Positions 24,031-33,142 of a DNA stretch of 64,000 bases are shown here, piece after piece (within the stretch, counting starts at the first letter, position 1; each line of letters starts with the position of its first letter). The DNA is from Parapedobacter sp037190485 (GTDB taxonomy: Bacteria; Bacteroidota; Bacteroidia; Sphingobacteriales; Sphingobacteriaceae), in assembly GCA_037190485.1 (NCBI GenBank), contig JBBCJB010000023.1:1-64000 (forward strand), in the 5' to 3' direction. Under the pieces are notes generated by a model that saw only the letters and a list, made by a program, of their open reading frames with translations, was not told where the DNA came from and ran no database searches. The translations under genes and the position numbers were made by a program.

Positions 24031-25531
24031 CCCTGTTTATGCCTTTTACGTGATTGATTATCTCATTCGATATTTTTGCCAGCAACTCATAGGGCAGGTG
24101 TATCCAATCTGCCGTCATGCCATCGAGCGACCCCACGGCCCGCAGCGCGACGACATGCTCGTACGTGCGTTCGTCGCCCATGACACCCACCGATTGCACC
24201 GGCAGGAAAATCGTGCCAGCCTGCCACACGCGGTCGTACCACCCCGATTCGCGCAGGTTGCGGATGTAGATGTCATCGGCTTCCTGCAGCATCCGCACGT
24301 TGTCGGGCGTGATTTCGCCGAGGATGCGGATGGCAAGCCCCGGCCCGGGGAAGGGATGCCGACCCAGGATATTCGGCGCCACGCCAAGGGCCTTGCCCAC
24401 GCGGCGGACCTCATCCTTGAACAGCGTATTGAGCGGTTCCACCACCCGCAGCTTCATGAAGTCAGGCAGCCCACCGACGTTGTGGTGCGATTTGATCGTG
24501 GCCGAAGGGCCCTTGACCGATACCGACTCGATGACATCGGGGTAGATGGTGCCCTGCCCGAGCCACTTGACCTCCACGCCCTCGGGAAGCTCGGCCTGTA
24601 CGGCCTGCGCCGCATCGTCGAACTCATCGATGAACGCCCCGCCGATGATCTTGCGCTTCTGTTCGGGCTCGCTCACGCCAGCCAACTTTTCGTAAAAGCG
24701 GTCCTTTGCGTTTACCCCTTTGATATTGAGCCCCATGTGCTGGTAGGATTCCAGCACTTGTTCATATTCGTTCTTGCGCAGCAACCCGTGGTCGACAAAG
24801 ATGCAGTGGAGGTTCTTGCCGATGGCCTGATGCAACAATACGGCGGCAACCGTCGAGTCGACCCCTCCCGACAACGCCATGATGACATGGTCGTTGCCCA
24901 GTTTAGACTTAAGCGACGCTACCGTCGTGTCCACGAACGCGTCGGCGGTCCACGAGGGCGTACACCCGCAGATATCGACGACGAAATTCTTCAATAGCGT
25001 GACCCCATCGGTGCTGTGGGTCACTTCCGGGTGGAACTGGATGCCATAGGTCTGCGTACCGCGGACGTGATAGGCCGCCACCTTCACCTTGTCGGTGCTC
25101 GCGATGACCTCGAACCCGGCCGGGATCTCGGCGATCGTGTCGCCATGCGACATCCAGACCTGCGAATCGGCATGGACATCGGCCAACAGGTCGTTGCCGG
25201 CGTCGACATACTGCAGGTTGGCCCGGCCGTATTCCCGTATCGTGGAGGCCACCACGTCTCCGCCCGAGTGCTGCGCGATGTACTGCGCACCGTAACAGAC
25301 GCCCAGCAGCGGACCCCTGGCCTGGAGCGACCGGAAATCGATCTGCGGCGCGTCGGCCTGCCGAACCGAAAACGGGCTGCCCGAGAGAATGACCCCCTTG
25401 ACCGTTTCGTCAAGATCGGGAAGGTTGTTATAGGGATGGATTTCACAATAAACGTTTAGCTCCCGTACCCTGCGCGCGATCAATTGGGTGTATTGGGAGC
25501 CGAAATCAAGGATAACGATTTTCTCTGGCAT
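23981..25531 (-). CDS. guaA: GMP synthase (glutamine-hydrolysing)
   Basis: A 516-residue enzyme making GMP from XMP with glutamine and ATP. The N-terminal class-I glutamine amidotransferase starts VILDFGSQYTQLIARRVREL, with the nucleophile Cys in LLGVCYGAQYIAQ and His/Glu in GIQFHPEVTHS. The ATP-pyrophosphatase motif is MALSGGVDSTVAAVLL. The C-terminal dimerisation domain holds GRHPFPGPGLAIRILGE and ends PPATIEWE, as in canonical GuaA. The last 50 bases overlap the lipoprotein gene. Confidence 0.97.
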   Translation of the reverse strand: MPEKIVILDFGSQYTQLIARRVRELNVYCEIHPYNNLPDLDETVKGVILSGSPFSVRQADAPQIDFRSLQARGPLLGVCYGAQYIAQHSGGDVVASTIREYGRANLQYVDAGNDLLADVHADSQVWMSHGDTIAEIPAGFEVIASTDKVKVAAYHVRGTQTYGIQFHPEVTHSTDGVTLLKNFVVDICGCTPSWTADAFVDTTVASLKSKLGNDHVIMALSGGVDSTVAAVLLHQAIGKNLHCIFVDHGLLRKNEYEQVLESYQHMGLNIKGVNAKDRFYEKLAGVSEPEQKRKIIGGAFIDEFDDAAQAVQAELPEGVEVKWLGQGTIYPDVIESVSVKGPSATIKSHHNVGGLPDFMKLRVVEPLNTLFKDEVRRVGKALGVAPNILGRHPFPGPGLAIRILGEITPDNVRMLQEADDIYIRNLRESGWYDRVWQAGTIFLPVQSVGVMGDERTYEHVVALRAVGSLDGMTADWIHLPYELLAKISNEIINHVKGINRVVYDISSKPPATIEWE

Positions 25532-25535
25532 GGGC

Positions 25536-25543
25536 CAAAGGTA
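25536..25543 (-). promoter_or_regulatory. -7 promoter box directly before guaA
   Basis: TACCTTTG on the minus strand ends only four bases before the guaA ATG. If real, the transcript would start at or next to the start codon. No TTTG is found at -33, so support is partial. Confidence 0.4.
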
Positions 25544-25626
25544 CTCAATTGATTGTAGATTTCAGGTTTTAGATTTCAGATTGTAGCATTTAGATCGTGG
25601 GGCACGGGGCGGGGCATGACACCAAA

Positions 25627-25657
25627 AACCCCGGCTTAGCTGCGCTAGGCCGGGGTT
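25627..25657 (-). terminator. Terminator of the fba gene
   Basis: AACCCCGGC-TTAGC (25627-25640) pairs with GCTA-G-GCCGGGGTT (25644-25657) around a 3-base loop. Read on the minus strand the stem is followed by TTTTTGG, placing it directly after fba. Confidence 0.85.
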
Positions 25658-25680
25658 GGTAAGACCGATGACGTCCTCGT

Positions 25681-26760
25681 TTACAGCTTGCCGTTCACGT
25701 CGACGGCATTGAGTTCCTCAAACGCTTGGGTGAGCCGCTTCACGAACGTGTCCTCTCCCTTGCGCAACCAAACGCGCGGGTCGTAATATTTCTTGTTCGG
25801 CGAATCGGCGCCTTCCGGATTGCCGATCTGGCTCTGCAGGTAACCTTCCTTGCCCTGGTAGTAGTCGCGGACACCGTCCCAGAATGCCCATTGCATGTCG
25901 GTATCGATATTCATCTTGATGGCACCGTACGAAATGGCCTCGGTGATTTCCTCGGGTGCCGACCCCGAACCGCCGTGGAAAACGAAGTTGATCGGCTTCT
26001 CGGCCGACAGGCCAAGCTTCTCCCGCAGGTATTCCTGCGAATTGTGCAGGATGATGGGCTGCAATTTGACGTTGCCGGGCTTGTACACGCCATGCACATT
26101 GCCGAATGCCGCCGCCACGGTGAACTTGTCGCTTACGGTCTTCAACTGCTCATAGGCATAGGCCACTTCCTCGGGCTGCGTGTACAGCTTGGAGCTGTCC
26201 ACATCCGAATTATCCACCCCGTCCTCTTCGCCGCCGGTAACGCCAAGCTCGATCTCGACGGTCATGCCCAGCGGCTTCATGCGCGCCAGGTACCGCTTCG
26301 AGATCTCGATATTCTCTTCGATCGGCTCTTCCGAAAGATCCAGCATATGCGAAGAGAACAGCGGTTTGCCGTGCTGCTGGAAAAACCGCTCGCCGTGGTC
26401 AAGCAACCCATCGATCCACGGAAGCAACTTCTTGGCTGCGTGATCTGTATGCAGGATAACGGCAACACCGTAGTGTTCGGCCAGCAAATGTACGTGGTGG
26501 GCGGCCGATACGGCACCGAGGATACAGGCCCTCAGCCCATCGTTGTTCAACGACTTGCCAGCGTAAAACTGCGCACCGCCATTGGACAGCTGGATAATCA
26601 CCGGTGAATTGACCGCCTTGGCGGTCTCCATCACGGCATTGATGGAGTTGGTGCCAATGACGTTTACCGCCGGAAGCGCAAACCGGTGGGCCTTGGCCAC
26701 CTCAAACAGTTCCTGGACGGCGTCGCCGGTGATAACTCCTTTGAAATCTTTCAAACTCAT
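25681..26760 (-). CDS. fbaA: Class II fructose-bisphosphate aldolase
   Basis: A 359-residue zinc aldolase of glycolysis/gluconeogenesis, E. coli FbaA type (class IIA). It shows VILHTDHAAKKLLPWIDGLL (catalytic Asp and zinc His), LDLSEEPIEENI, the Glu-rich EIELGVTGGEEDGVDNS stretch, FGNVHGVYKPGNV (zinc His), FVFHGGSGS (zinc His) and KMNIDTDMQWAFWDGVRDYY. Monocistronic, with a strong terminator. Confidence 0.96.
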   Translation of the reverse strand: MSLKDFKGVITGDAVQELFEVAKAHRFALPAVNVIGTNSINAVMETAKAVNSPVIIQLSNGGAQFYAGKSLNNDGLRACILGAVSAAHHVHLLAEHYGVAVILHTDHAAKKLLPWIDGLLDHGERFFQQHGKPLFSSHMLDLSEEPIEENIEISKRYLARMKPLGMTVEIELGVTGGEEDGVDNSDVDSSKLYTQPEEVAYAYEQLKTVSDKFTVAAAFGNVHGVYKPGNVKLQPIILHNSQEYLREKLGLSAEKPINFVFHGGSGSAPEEITEAISYGAIKMNIDTDMQWAFWDGVRDYYQGKEGYLQSQIGNPEGADSPNKKYYDPRVWLRKGEDTFVKRLTQAFEELNAVDVNGKL

Positions 26761-26856
26761 GGTAATATCTTAGTTAATCGTTGTTTAACGGCCCCGAAAT
26801 TAGGGATAATTTTTGAAACCGGTACAACGAAGTTTCTATTTGCTTGCCAACGGCGC

Positions 26857-28950
26857 TCAGTAGCGCACCGCCATCCCCCCGTAGAAATTCCGCAATGGCG
26901 AAGCGTTGAAATACCGCCCCACATGATGGGGCGTGCCTTTGGGCACGAACGCATTGATGTCATTGCCCAGGCTATAACGCTGGTTCAATAGGTTATCGCC
27001 ACCAACGAAGAGTTGAAGCGCCAACTTACCCCCCAGCGGAATGCGCCAGGCCACTTTGGCCTGCAAGAGGTGATAGCCGTCGGCCGCCATCGTGTTGGCA
27101 TCATTCAATGGGATCGCAGACGTGTGGTTATGCATCACATAGGCGTCGATGCCCTTCGGAAACGCCACCAACACGCTGCTCACCACCGTACCCGCCGGCA
27201 CCCCCGTTAATTTATTGCCCGAAAAATCATCTTCATCTACCCGGTAGCTACCGAATCGGAACCGGCTCACCGTCAGGTTCGTGGTAAGCTGCAAGCCGCG
27301 CACCACGCCCGCCGCTCGCGGTTCAACGGGCCATGCCCCGATGGCCAGTTCCAGCCCACGCTGGTGCACACCGCCCACATTGCCGAAAAATTCCTCGTCG
27401 TCGGCGTTGAGCTGCCTGATGATGGCATCGGTCATCCGGTAATAGAAAATGGAGCCGTCGGCAAAGACGCGGCGTCCGGCGGTCTCCCAGCGAAACCCGA
27501 ATTCGTGGTTCCAGCCCGTTTCGGCCAGCAACGCCGTGTTGATGGTTTGGTCGGAAGGCCGCACCTCCTCGATCGTGGGCGGCGAATACCCGCGGGATAC
27601 CGATGCCCGCAAGGCCAAGTGGGGCGTCACCAGGTAGGAAAGCGCCGCCCGCGGCATCCATTCCGGCCGGAATGACCGCTTGGAAAACGCAGGTTGGTAT
27701 TCCGGGAATATCGTGCGGAAGCGATATCCGTAGTAATTGACACTCAAGGAGGTTTCCACCGTCAGCTGCTGCAAAACATCAACGCTGAAACGGGCGAAGT
27801 AGAACTGTTGCCGGCTGCGCAACGCATCGAAATTCATCGCCTCCCCCCGGATACCGCCGTCGTTCCGGTAATTGTTTATGTCCGTTTTGCCCGAGTGCCA
27901 TTCCATTCCCACGTTGGCGTGCCACTCCACCGACGTCCCTTCGCCGCCACCGTAGTCGACATAGGTGCGGAAACCGAAATTGCTTTCGTCGCGCAACTCG
28001 TAGTTGGTGATGAAGGGGTTGGAAAAATCCGTGCGCGAGCCGAAGATGGCGGCAACGTGCCGCAGGGCCGGGAAAAGGCGCGTATCGTGCACCAAACCGC
28101 CCACCAGTGTCTTGTTCCTGATGCCAGCCTGTTGCTCCACCGCCCCAGGCGCCGCCGCGGTGGCGGGGCGCGCCGCACGCGGGTCGTCCCGGAATTGGGC
28201 TTCATTGAGGCCTCCGGGCGTGTCGTAACGCAGATCGGAATACAATGCGAGGAGCCGCAATGCGCTGCGGTCGCCATAGTCCCAGCGCTGCACCGTCTGG
28301 AACGCGGTGCGGTTCATCGCCGAATGCTGGCGGTACCCGTCGGATCGCTGGTGGGATTGGTTGAAGCTGAACCGGTAACGCTCCGTAGGCTGCAACGCCG
28401 TTGCCAGTTGCTGGTGGAACAGGCCGTACGAACCGCCATTGAGCCGCAAGGAGGCCTCATGGCCTCCCTCCCTCGCCGTGCCATACGGCGCGATGCGCAC
28501 CACGCCGCCCGAATTCGCGCCGAAAAGGCTACCATCGGGCCCCTTCAGCACATCGATGGCTTCAACGCCCCCCGGGTCCAGCAGATTCAGGTACGTGTTG
28601 CCCCCCGCGTCGGTAAGCGGGATCTCGTCCCAGTATACCTTGACGTTCCGGACACCGAACGGCGAACGCAACAGGCTTCCGCGAAGCGACAAGCGATAGC
28701 TGCCGGGCGACCGTTCCTCCATGCGGACGCCCGGCACCGAGTTGATGGCGGGCAGCAACGACATCCCGCCTTGGCGATCCAGCAAGGCGTTACCGACCAC
28801 GCCGGCCGATGTCGTGAGGCGCAGCAGCGACTGCTCGGAGAAGTAAGCGTTTACACGCACCTCCGCCAAGCGATTGGTGGTATCCTGCATTGCGAACCCA
28901 TACCCTGGCCACCCCGAAATCAGCAAAGCGCTAAAAAAGACACGTGTCAT
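26857..28950 (-). CDS. TonB-dependent receptor
   Basis: A 697-residue outer-membrane transporter with a signal peptide (FFSALLISGWPGYGFAMQ). The plug domain (about 40-150) has LLPAINSVPGVRMEERSPGSYRLSLRGSLLRSPFGVRNVKVYWDEIPLTDAGG and IDVLKGPDGSLFGANSGGVVRI. The barrel ends with FNASPLRNFYGGMAVRY and contains the late motif VGGDNLLNQRYSLGNDINAF. The size and absence of a carboxypeptidase-like domain resemble siderophore or metal receptors, but the ligand cannot be read. No adjacent transporter or regulator. Confidence 0.9.
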   Translation of the reverse strand: MTRVFFSALLISGWPGYGFAMQDTTNRLAEVRVNAYFSEQSLLRLTTSAGVVGNALLDRQGGMSLLPAINSVPGVRMEERSPGSYRLSLRGSLLRSPFGVRNVKVYWDEIPLTDAGGNTYLNLLDPGGVEAIDVLKGPDGSLFGANSGGVVRIAPYGTAREGGHEASLRLNGGSYGLFHQQLATALQPTERYRFSFNQSHQRSDGYRQHSAMNRTAFQTVQRWDYGDRSALRLLALYSDLRYDTPGGLNEAQFRDDPRAARPATAAAPGAVEQQAGIRNKTLVGGLVHDTRLFPALRHVAAIFGSRTDFSNPFITNYELRDESNFGFRTYVDYGGGEGTSVEWHANVGMEWHSGKTDINNYRNDGGIRGEAMNFDALRSRQQFYFARFSVDVLQQLTVETSLSVNYYGYRFRTIFPEYQPAFSKRSFRPEWMPRAALSYLVTPHLALRASVSRGYSPPTIEEVRPSDQTINTALLAETGWNHEFGFRWETAGRRVFADGSIFYYRMTDAIIRQLNADDEEFFGNVGGVHQRGLELAIGAWPVEPRAAGVVRGLQLTTNLTVSRFRFGSYRVDEDDFSGNKLTGVPAGTVVSSVLVAFPKGIDAYVMHNHTSAIPLNDANTMAADGYHLLQAKVAWRIPLGGKLALQLFVGGDNLLNQRYSLGNDINAFVPKGTPHHVGRYFNASPLRNFYGGMAVRY

Positions 28951-29072
28951 ATCAACTTAACTTGCGCCGAAAATAACGAATATCCGTCGACTGACGGGCA
29001 TAAAGCGCCTTTTGTAACATCAATTAAACTTTGGGCGCCGGATACCGTCAAAAAACAAGGAGGATAAAAACC

Positions 29073-29717
29073 ATGAAATCACTGATCGCATCGATCCTGA
29101 TAGGCTGTTCGACAGGCGCCTTTGCACAGGGTGCGGACACGCTTCACGTCGAGAAGCTGCAAGTGGACCGGAAAAAAAAGGAAATGATTGGCGGGCGGGA
29201 CTCGTCTTTGGTGCTGCACATCGACACGCTCATCATGAAAGACCGAAGCCAATTGATTTTCTACGGCAAGAAGGACGTGACCCTGGTGGTACGCCACGCC
29301 GAAATAGGCGACCGCGCCTACCTCTTCGGCACCGATGGCAAGAACAATGGGACGGATTTCGACATCACCATCCGATTCGAGCGGTTGGGCGGATTGCATA
29401 TCCTGGCCGGTGGCCATGATGCCAACAACAACGGTTCGCGGACGCACCCGAATGGCAACGGCGGCAACGTGGTCGTTTCGTACGACCCCGGTGGTGTCGT
29501 GCCGCAGCGCGAGGAAAAAAAACAGGCCGCTTATCTGCAAATCGACACGCGGGCAGGCGGGTATCGCGTGGATCCGCAGAACGACCTGCGAAACATCTAT
29601 TCCATGATCAATCGGGGCGTGCCGGGCCGCCCGTTGTCGAATGTTTCGCAAGGCATGGTGTATTCGGGCTCGCCCGGCATCGATGGGAAAGCTACCGTCC
29701 GTGTGGCTGGGCGGTAG
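29073..29717 (+). CDS. Secreted hypothetical protein
   Basis: A 214-residue protein with a signal peptide (MKSLIASILIGCSTGAFAQ) and a strong AAGGAGG site 10 bases before the ATG, rare for this phylum. The body alternates short polar strands (LHIDTLIMKDRSQLIFYGKKDVTLVV), then a Gly/Asn-rich stretch (HDANNNGSRTHPNGNGGNVVVSYDPGGV). This suggests a repetitive beta-structure such as a small right-handed helix or surface domain. Not recognised. Convergent with the epimerase at 29733. Confidence 0.75.
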   Translation: MKSLIASILIGCSTGAFAQGADTLHVEKLQVDRKKKEMIGGRDSSLVLHIDTLIMKDRSQLIFYGKKDVTLVVRHAEIGDRAYLFGTDGKNNGTDFDITIRFERLGGLHILAGGHDANNNGSRTHPNGNGGNVVVSYDPGGVVPQREEKKQAAYLQIDTRAGGYRVDPQNDLRNIYSMINRGVPGRPLSNVSQGMVYSGSPGIDGKATVRVAGR

Positions 29718-29732
29718 TTTCCGAGGCGAGGG

Positions 29733-30668
29733 CTACGCGCGGCGACTGGCTTCCTGAGACGCCAGCGCAGCCACGGCACCGCCGATTTCGGGGTATTTGA
29801 ACCGAAAACCGGCGTTGCGGAGCTTTTCGACCGACATCCGCGTACCGTCCACCAACAGTTCACTGAGTTGTCCGAGCATCGCCTTGAGGAGAACGCGCGG
29901 GATGTTGGGCAGCCACAGCGGCTTGCCGTAGTGGTGGGCAATGGCCTGCAAAAATTGGCGGAACGGCACCTGGCCCGGAGCGGCCATGTTGTATACGCCG
30001 CTTACGCCATGGTGCTCAAGCGCAAATAGGTATCCCGCCACCGCATCGTCCACATGGATCCAGGGCAACCACTGGTCGCCCGATCCGGGGGCTGAGCCAA
30101 GGCCCCGCTTCACCATGCCCGCGAACTTCGGGTACAGGCCGCCTTCGTTCGCCAGCACCACGCCGCTGCGCATGGAAACCGTCCGCACGCCCAATCGTTG
30201 CCCCTGCGCCACGGCCCGCTCCCAGGCGTAGCCCGTCTGCCCGAGGAAATTGTCTGCAGGCGGCCGATCTTCGGACATCCACGCGTCAACGTTGGGCTCG
30301 TAGTATCCCGAAGCCGAAGCCGAAACCACCGTCTGGACGCCATGGTTTCGCTTTTCCAATACCTCATAAAGCAATGCGATGGATTTCGTGCGGCTTTCTA
30401 CCAGCGCCCGCTTCCGCCTGTCGCTCCAAGGGCGCGCGGCGATGTTTTCGCCGGCGAGGTGGACGATGGCCCCTACCCCATCCAAACACCGCGGGTCGAT
30501 GTGTCCGGTGTCGACATCCCAAACGAAAAACGTGACGCCCGGCTGCCCATGGCGTGTCTCGCTCCTGCTCAGCGCATGGACGGAATGGCCTCGCGCCACC
30601 AACGCCGGGATCAATGTCCGTCCAACCAATCCGCTCGCTCCGGTTACCAATACCCGCTTTTCCATCAT
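29733..30668 (-). CDS. TIGR01777-type sugar nucleotide epimerase-like protein
   Basis: A 311-residue extended SDR of the TIGR01777 (SDR39U1/YfcH) family. It shows the NAD(P) motif VLVTGASGLVGRTLIPALVARGH, IVHLAGENIAARPWSDRRKRALVESR, the SASGYY segment, the FLGQTGYAWERA-type block and GSGDQWLPWIHVDDAVAGYLF. The start MMEKRVLVTG at 30668 overlaps the upstream gene's stop (ATGA), so the two are coupled. Substrate unknown; family members are linked to cell-division or envelope functions only loosely. Confidence 0.88.
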   Translation of the reverse strand: MMEKRVLVTGASGLVGRTLIPALVARGHSVHALSRSETRHGQPGVTFFVWDVDTGHIDPRCLDGVGAIVHLAGENIAARPWSDRRKRALVESRTKSIALLYEVLEKRNHGVQTVVSASASGYYEPNVDAWMSEDRPPADNFLGQTGYAWERAVAQGQRLGVRTVSMRSGVVLANEGGLYPKFAGMVKRGLGSAPGSGDQWLPWIHVDDAVAGYLFALEHHGVSGVYNMAAPGQVPFRQFLQAIAHHYGKPLWLPNIPRVLLKAMLGQLSELLVDGTRMSVEKLRNAGFRFKYPEIGGAVAALASQEASRRA

Positions 30669-31534
30669 GTCATCGCATCTTGTATCGAAGCATTCAAGGG
30701 GGCCAGCCTGATTGGATATAACGCTTGCAGCCCGGTGTTGACCACGACCAGGTCCTGCCGCATATACGCCGCGAACGTGGCCGCGAGATCCTGCTCGAAA
30801 CGGTAGATGTACCGCCCCAGCAGAACAGACATGGGTATCCCCAAGCCCGGCAAGGCCAAGGTGTTCCGTTTCTTGATCCTTGCGATATCCAGGTAACGTT
30901 CGAACGCCTCTTTGTAGGTCATCACGTCCGGACCACCGACATCGAACACCCGCCCGTAGGCATCGGCATCGCACATCATCTTGTTGAGGTAAGCGCAGAC
31001 ATCCAGCAAATGCACCGGCTGGCAGCGGCTCGTACCGAATTCGCTGGGCACCACCACCAATTTCCGCTTGGCCAGGTTGGCGAACACATTCATCAGCGCA
31101 GACCCCTTGCCCACGATGTTGCTGATCCGGACGACCGTGTGATCCAGCCCGCTGCGGCTGATGTAAGACTTGATCTTCTCCACGTTCTCATCGGCCAGTT
31201 TCGTGACGTAGATGAGGTGTCCGCACGCCGTGGCTTTCAATGCCCGGATGAATTTCTGCAATGCGATGAGCTCCATTTCCAGACGGATATCCAACTCGTT
31301 GACGGGCGACTGGTTAAAGTAAAAGGCCACGTTGGTTTCCTTGTCCAGGCCGGTCGGCAGCGCACCCATGAACAGGTCGTTCTCGAGGAGGCGTATGCCG
31401 TATTTTTCTGGCACGTGCTTATAGAAGAGCTTCCTGTTCCTGATCAGGCAAGTCACTTCGTGCCGCTCTTCGGCCAAGCATACGGCAATGTTCCTTGCCA
31501 AATAATTATTGAGACCGGTGATCAGGATCTTCAT
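30665..31534 (-). CDS. NAD(P)-binding Rossmann-fold protein with altered Gly motif
   Basis: A 289-residue atypical SDR/NmrA-like protein: MKILITGLNNYLARNIAVCLAEERHEVTCLIRN, HLIYVTKLADENVEKIKSYISRSGLDHTVVRISNIVGKGSALMNVF and RCQPVHLLDVCAYLNKMMCDADAYGRVFDVGGPDVMTYKEAF. The normal TGxxGxxG nucleotide motif reads TGLNNYLAR, keeping only the first Gly, so cofactor binding may be changed or lost. It overlaps and precedes the TIGR01777 gene in an operon. Possibly a structural or regulatory member of the 39-kDa complex-I-like group; uncertain. Confidence 0.78.
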   Translation of the reverse strand: MKILITGLNNYLARNIAVCLAEERHEVTCLIRNRKLFYKHVPEKYGIRLLENDLFMGALPTGLDKETNVAFYFNQSPVNELDIRLEMELIALQKFIRALKATACGHLIYVTKLADENVEKIKSYISRSGLDHTVVRISNIVGKGSALMNVFANLAKRKLVVVPSEFGTSRCQPVHLLDVCAYLNKMMCDADAYGRVFDVGGPDVMTYKEAFERYLDIARIKKRNTLALPGLGIPMSVLLGRYIYRFEQDLAATFAAYMRQDLVVVNTGLQALYPIRLAPLNASIQDAMT

Positions 31535-31652
31535 TCGAACATGTTGTCTTTATTGGCGATGTAATTCCATCCCTCAAGCAGGTCGCTTGGTTTCCTAACA
31601 TTAGCATTACAATCGAAAACAGATTATGTTTAACCTATGTCGACATTTCGTG

Positions 31653-31660
31653 CAAACATA
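31653..31660 (-). promoter_or_regulatory. -7 box upstream of the Rossmann-fold operon
   Basis: TATGTTTG on the minus strand fits TAnnTTTG, about 120 bases before the start at 31534. No -33 box at standard spacing. The rest of 31535-31779 shows no gene or clear structure. Confidence 0.4.
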
Positions 31661-31779
31661 CTAAAAATGCGTGGTATAACAACGATACCGAATCGCCGTC
31701 GCCGTCTGGCAAATGTGGTTTTAGTGTCAATATTCGATGCTGGCCGTCAAAAACCCCCGATTACGTCGAGAATAAAGCC

Positions 31780-31787
31780 TATATTTG
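31780..31787 (+). promoter_or_regulatory. -7 box of the photolyase gene
   Basis: TATATTTG matches TAnnTTTG 24 bases before the ATG at 31812; no TTTG at -33. Confidence 0.5.
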
Positions 31788-31811
31788 TAGAATTTAATCC
31801 GCTACTAACGC

Positions 31812-33059
31812 ATGGGCAAACGCACGATTTTGGTCTGGTTCAGGAATGATTTGCGTATCCACGACAATGAGATTTTGCTCCGTGCGGCCGAACGTAGCCA
31901 ACAGCTCGTACCCGTTTATTGCTTTGACCCACGGCACTTCGCCGAAACGAAATACGGCACGAAAAAGACGGGGCCGTTGCGCGCCGCCTTCCTGCGCGAA
32001 AACGTGCTCGAACTGCGGAAAGCGCTCAAGCGCCTGGGCGGCGACCTGGTCGTGGCCCATGGCCGACCCGAAGACGTGCTGCCGAAGCTCGCCGAAAAGC
32101 ACGGGGTAGACGAGGTGTATCACCACCGCGAGGTGGCCCATGAAGAGACGTCCATCTCGGCACGCGTGGAGGAAGCGTTGTGGCAGCTGCAGATCAACCT
32201 GCGTCACTTCATCGGCCATACCCTGTACCATAAGGAGGATCTGCCGTTTCCCATCAAGGATATACCCGACGCCTTCGCCGTCTTCAAGAAGAAAACCGAG
32301 CGGGAAAGTTCGATCAGGCCGCAGCTGGATACCCCGCAAGCGATTTCGGTACCGGAAGACCTGGAAATCGGGCATCTCCCCGATTTGGCTGAATTGGGCT
32401 TTGGCGCCGACGAAATCAAGCAAGCCGCTGGCATGGGTTTTCCCGGCGGCGAATCGGCGGCCTTGGATCGGATGGAAAAATCCCTTTACGGCGAGCAGCC
32501 CGCGATGGATTGCGCCAGCCTGTCTCCCTACATCGCGGTGGGCGCGCTGTCTCCCAACACGCTCTATCACGCCGCGAAGGAGGCCGAAGCGAATACGCTT
32601 GACAGGAAACGCGTCGACCAGATCATCTTGAAACTGCTTTGGCGCGACTACTACCGTTTCATGTTCAAAAAGCATGGCAACCGTTTCTTCCGTCCGGAAG
32701 GATTAACCGGCCAACCACCGGTCAGCCTCGACGACGAAAAGGCGTTCGCGTGCTGGAAAAGCGGCAATACCGGCAACGCCATCGTGGACAGGGCGATGCG
32801 GCAACTCAACGATACCGGCCTGATTCCGCATCATGAACGATTGATCCTGGCCGCCTACCTGATCCACGAACTGCAAGGCGATTGGCTGCGCGGCGCTGCC
32901 TGGTTCGAGGAAAAGCTGCTCGATTACAGCCCGGCCAACAACTACGGGAATTGGGCGCACGTGGCCGGCGTGGGAAGCAGCGTCAAGGACAACCGGCCCG
33001 TCGACTTCAGGAAGCTGAGCGCGCAATTCTATCCCAAGGAAACCTCGGCGCTGGGTTGA
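31812..33059 (+). CDS. Divergent cryptochrome DASH/photolyase
   Basis: A 415-residue flavoprotein. The N-terminal photolyase domain is ILVWFRNDLRIHDNEILLRAAERS, then TGPLRAAFLRENVLELRKALKRLGGDLVVAHGRPEDVLP. The FAD domain has LSPYIAVGALSPNTLYHAAK, LLWRDYYRFMFKKHGNRFFRPEGL and YSPANNYGNWAHVAGVGSSVKDN. These blocks resemble the DASH clade. However, the region normally reading MSNRGRQNVASF in DASH proteins is LIPHHERLILAAY here, and the C-terminus stops about 20 residues early. Likely light-dependent DNA repair or photoreception, but flavin chemistry may differ. Confidence 0.85.
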   Translation: MGKRTILVWFRNDLRIHDNEILLRAAERSQQLVPVYCFDPRHFAETKYGTKKTGPLRAAFLRENVLELRKALKRLGGDLVVAHGRPEDVLPKLAEKHGVDEVYHHREVAHEETSISARVEEALWQLQINLRHFIGHTLYHKEDLPFPIKDIPDAFAVFKKKTERESSIRPQLDTPQAISVPEDLEIGHLPDLAELGFGADEIKQAAGMGFPGGESAALDRMEKSLYGEQPAMDCASLSPYIAVGALSPNTLYHAAKEAEANTLDRKRVDQIILKLLWRDYYRFMFKKHGNRFFRPEGLTGQPPVSLDDEKAFACWKSGNTGNAIVDRAMRQLNDTGLIPHHERLILAAYLIHELQGDWLRGAAWFEEKLLDYSPANNYGNWAHVAGVGSSVKDNRPVDFRKLSAQFYPKETSALG

Positions 33060-33109
33060 TTGCGTCATAAAATTGTCCGATAATGCTATGGCAAACGATT
33101 TAATAATTA

Positions 33110-33117
33110 TAACTTTG
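33110..33117 (+). promoter_or_regulatory. -7 box of sucA
   Basis: TAACTTTG fits TAnnTTTG and ends 25 bases before the sucA ATG; no clear -33 box. Confidence 0.5.
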
Positions 33118-33142
33118 ACGCAGTTATTGCATAAACAACTAA

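Noticed and set aside
30669..30974. N-terminal extension of the TIGR01777 epimerase by about 100 residues
   Set aside because: It is antisense-like Arg-rich sequence inside the upstream gene; the ATGA overlap and the MMEKRVLVTGASG start fit the family.
31637..31849. 70-codon open frame before the photolyase
   Set aside because: It overlaps the photolyase start and the promoter region and has no recognisable features.
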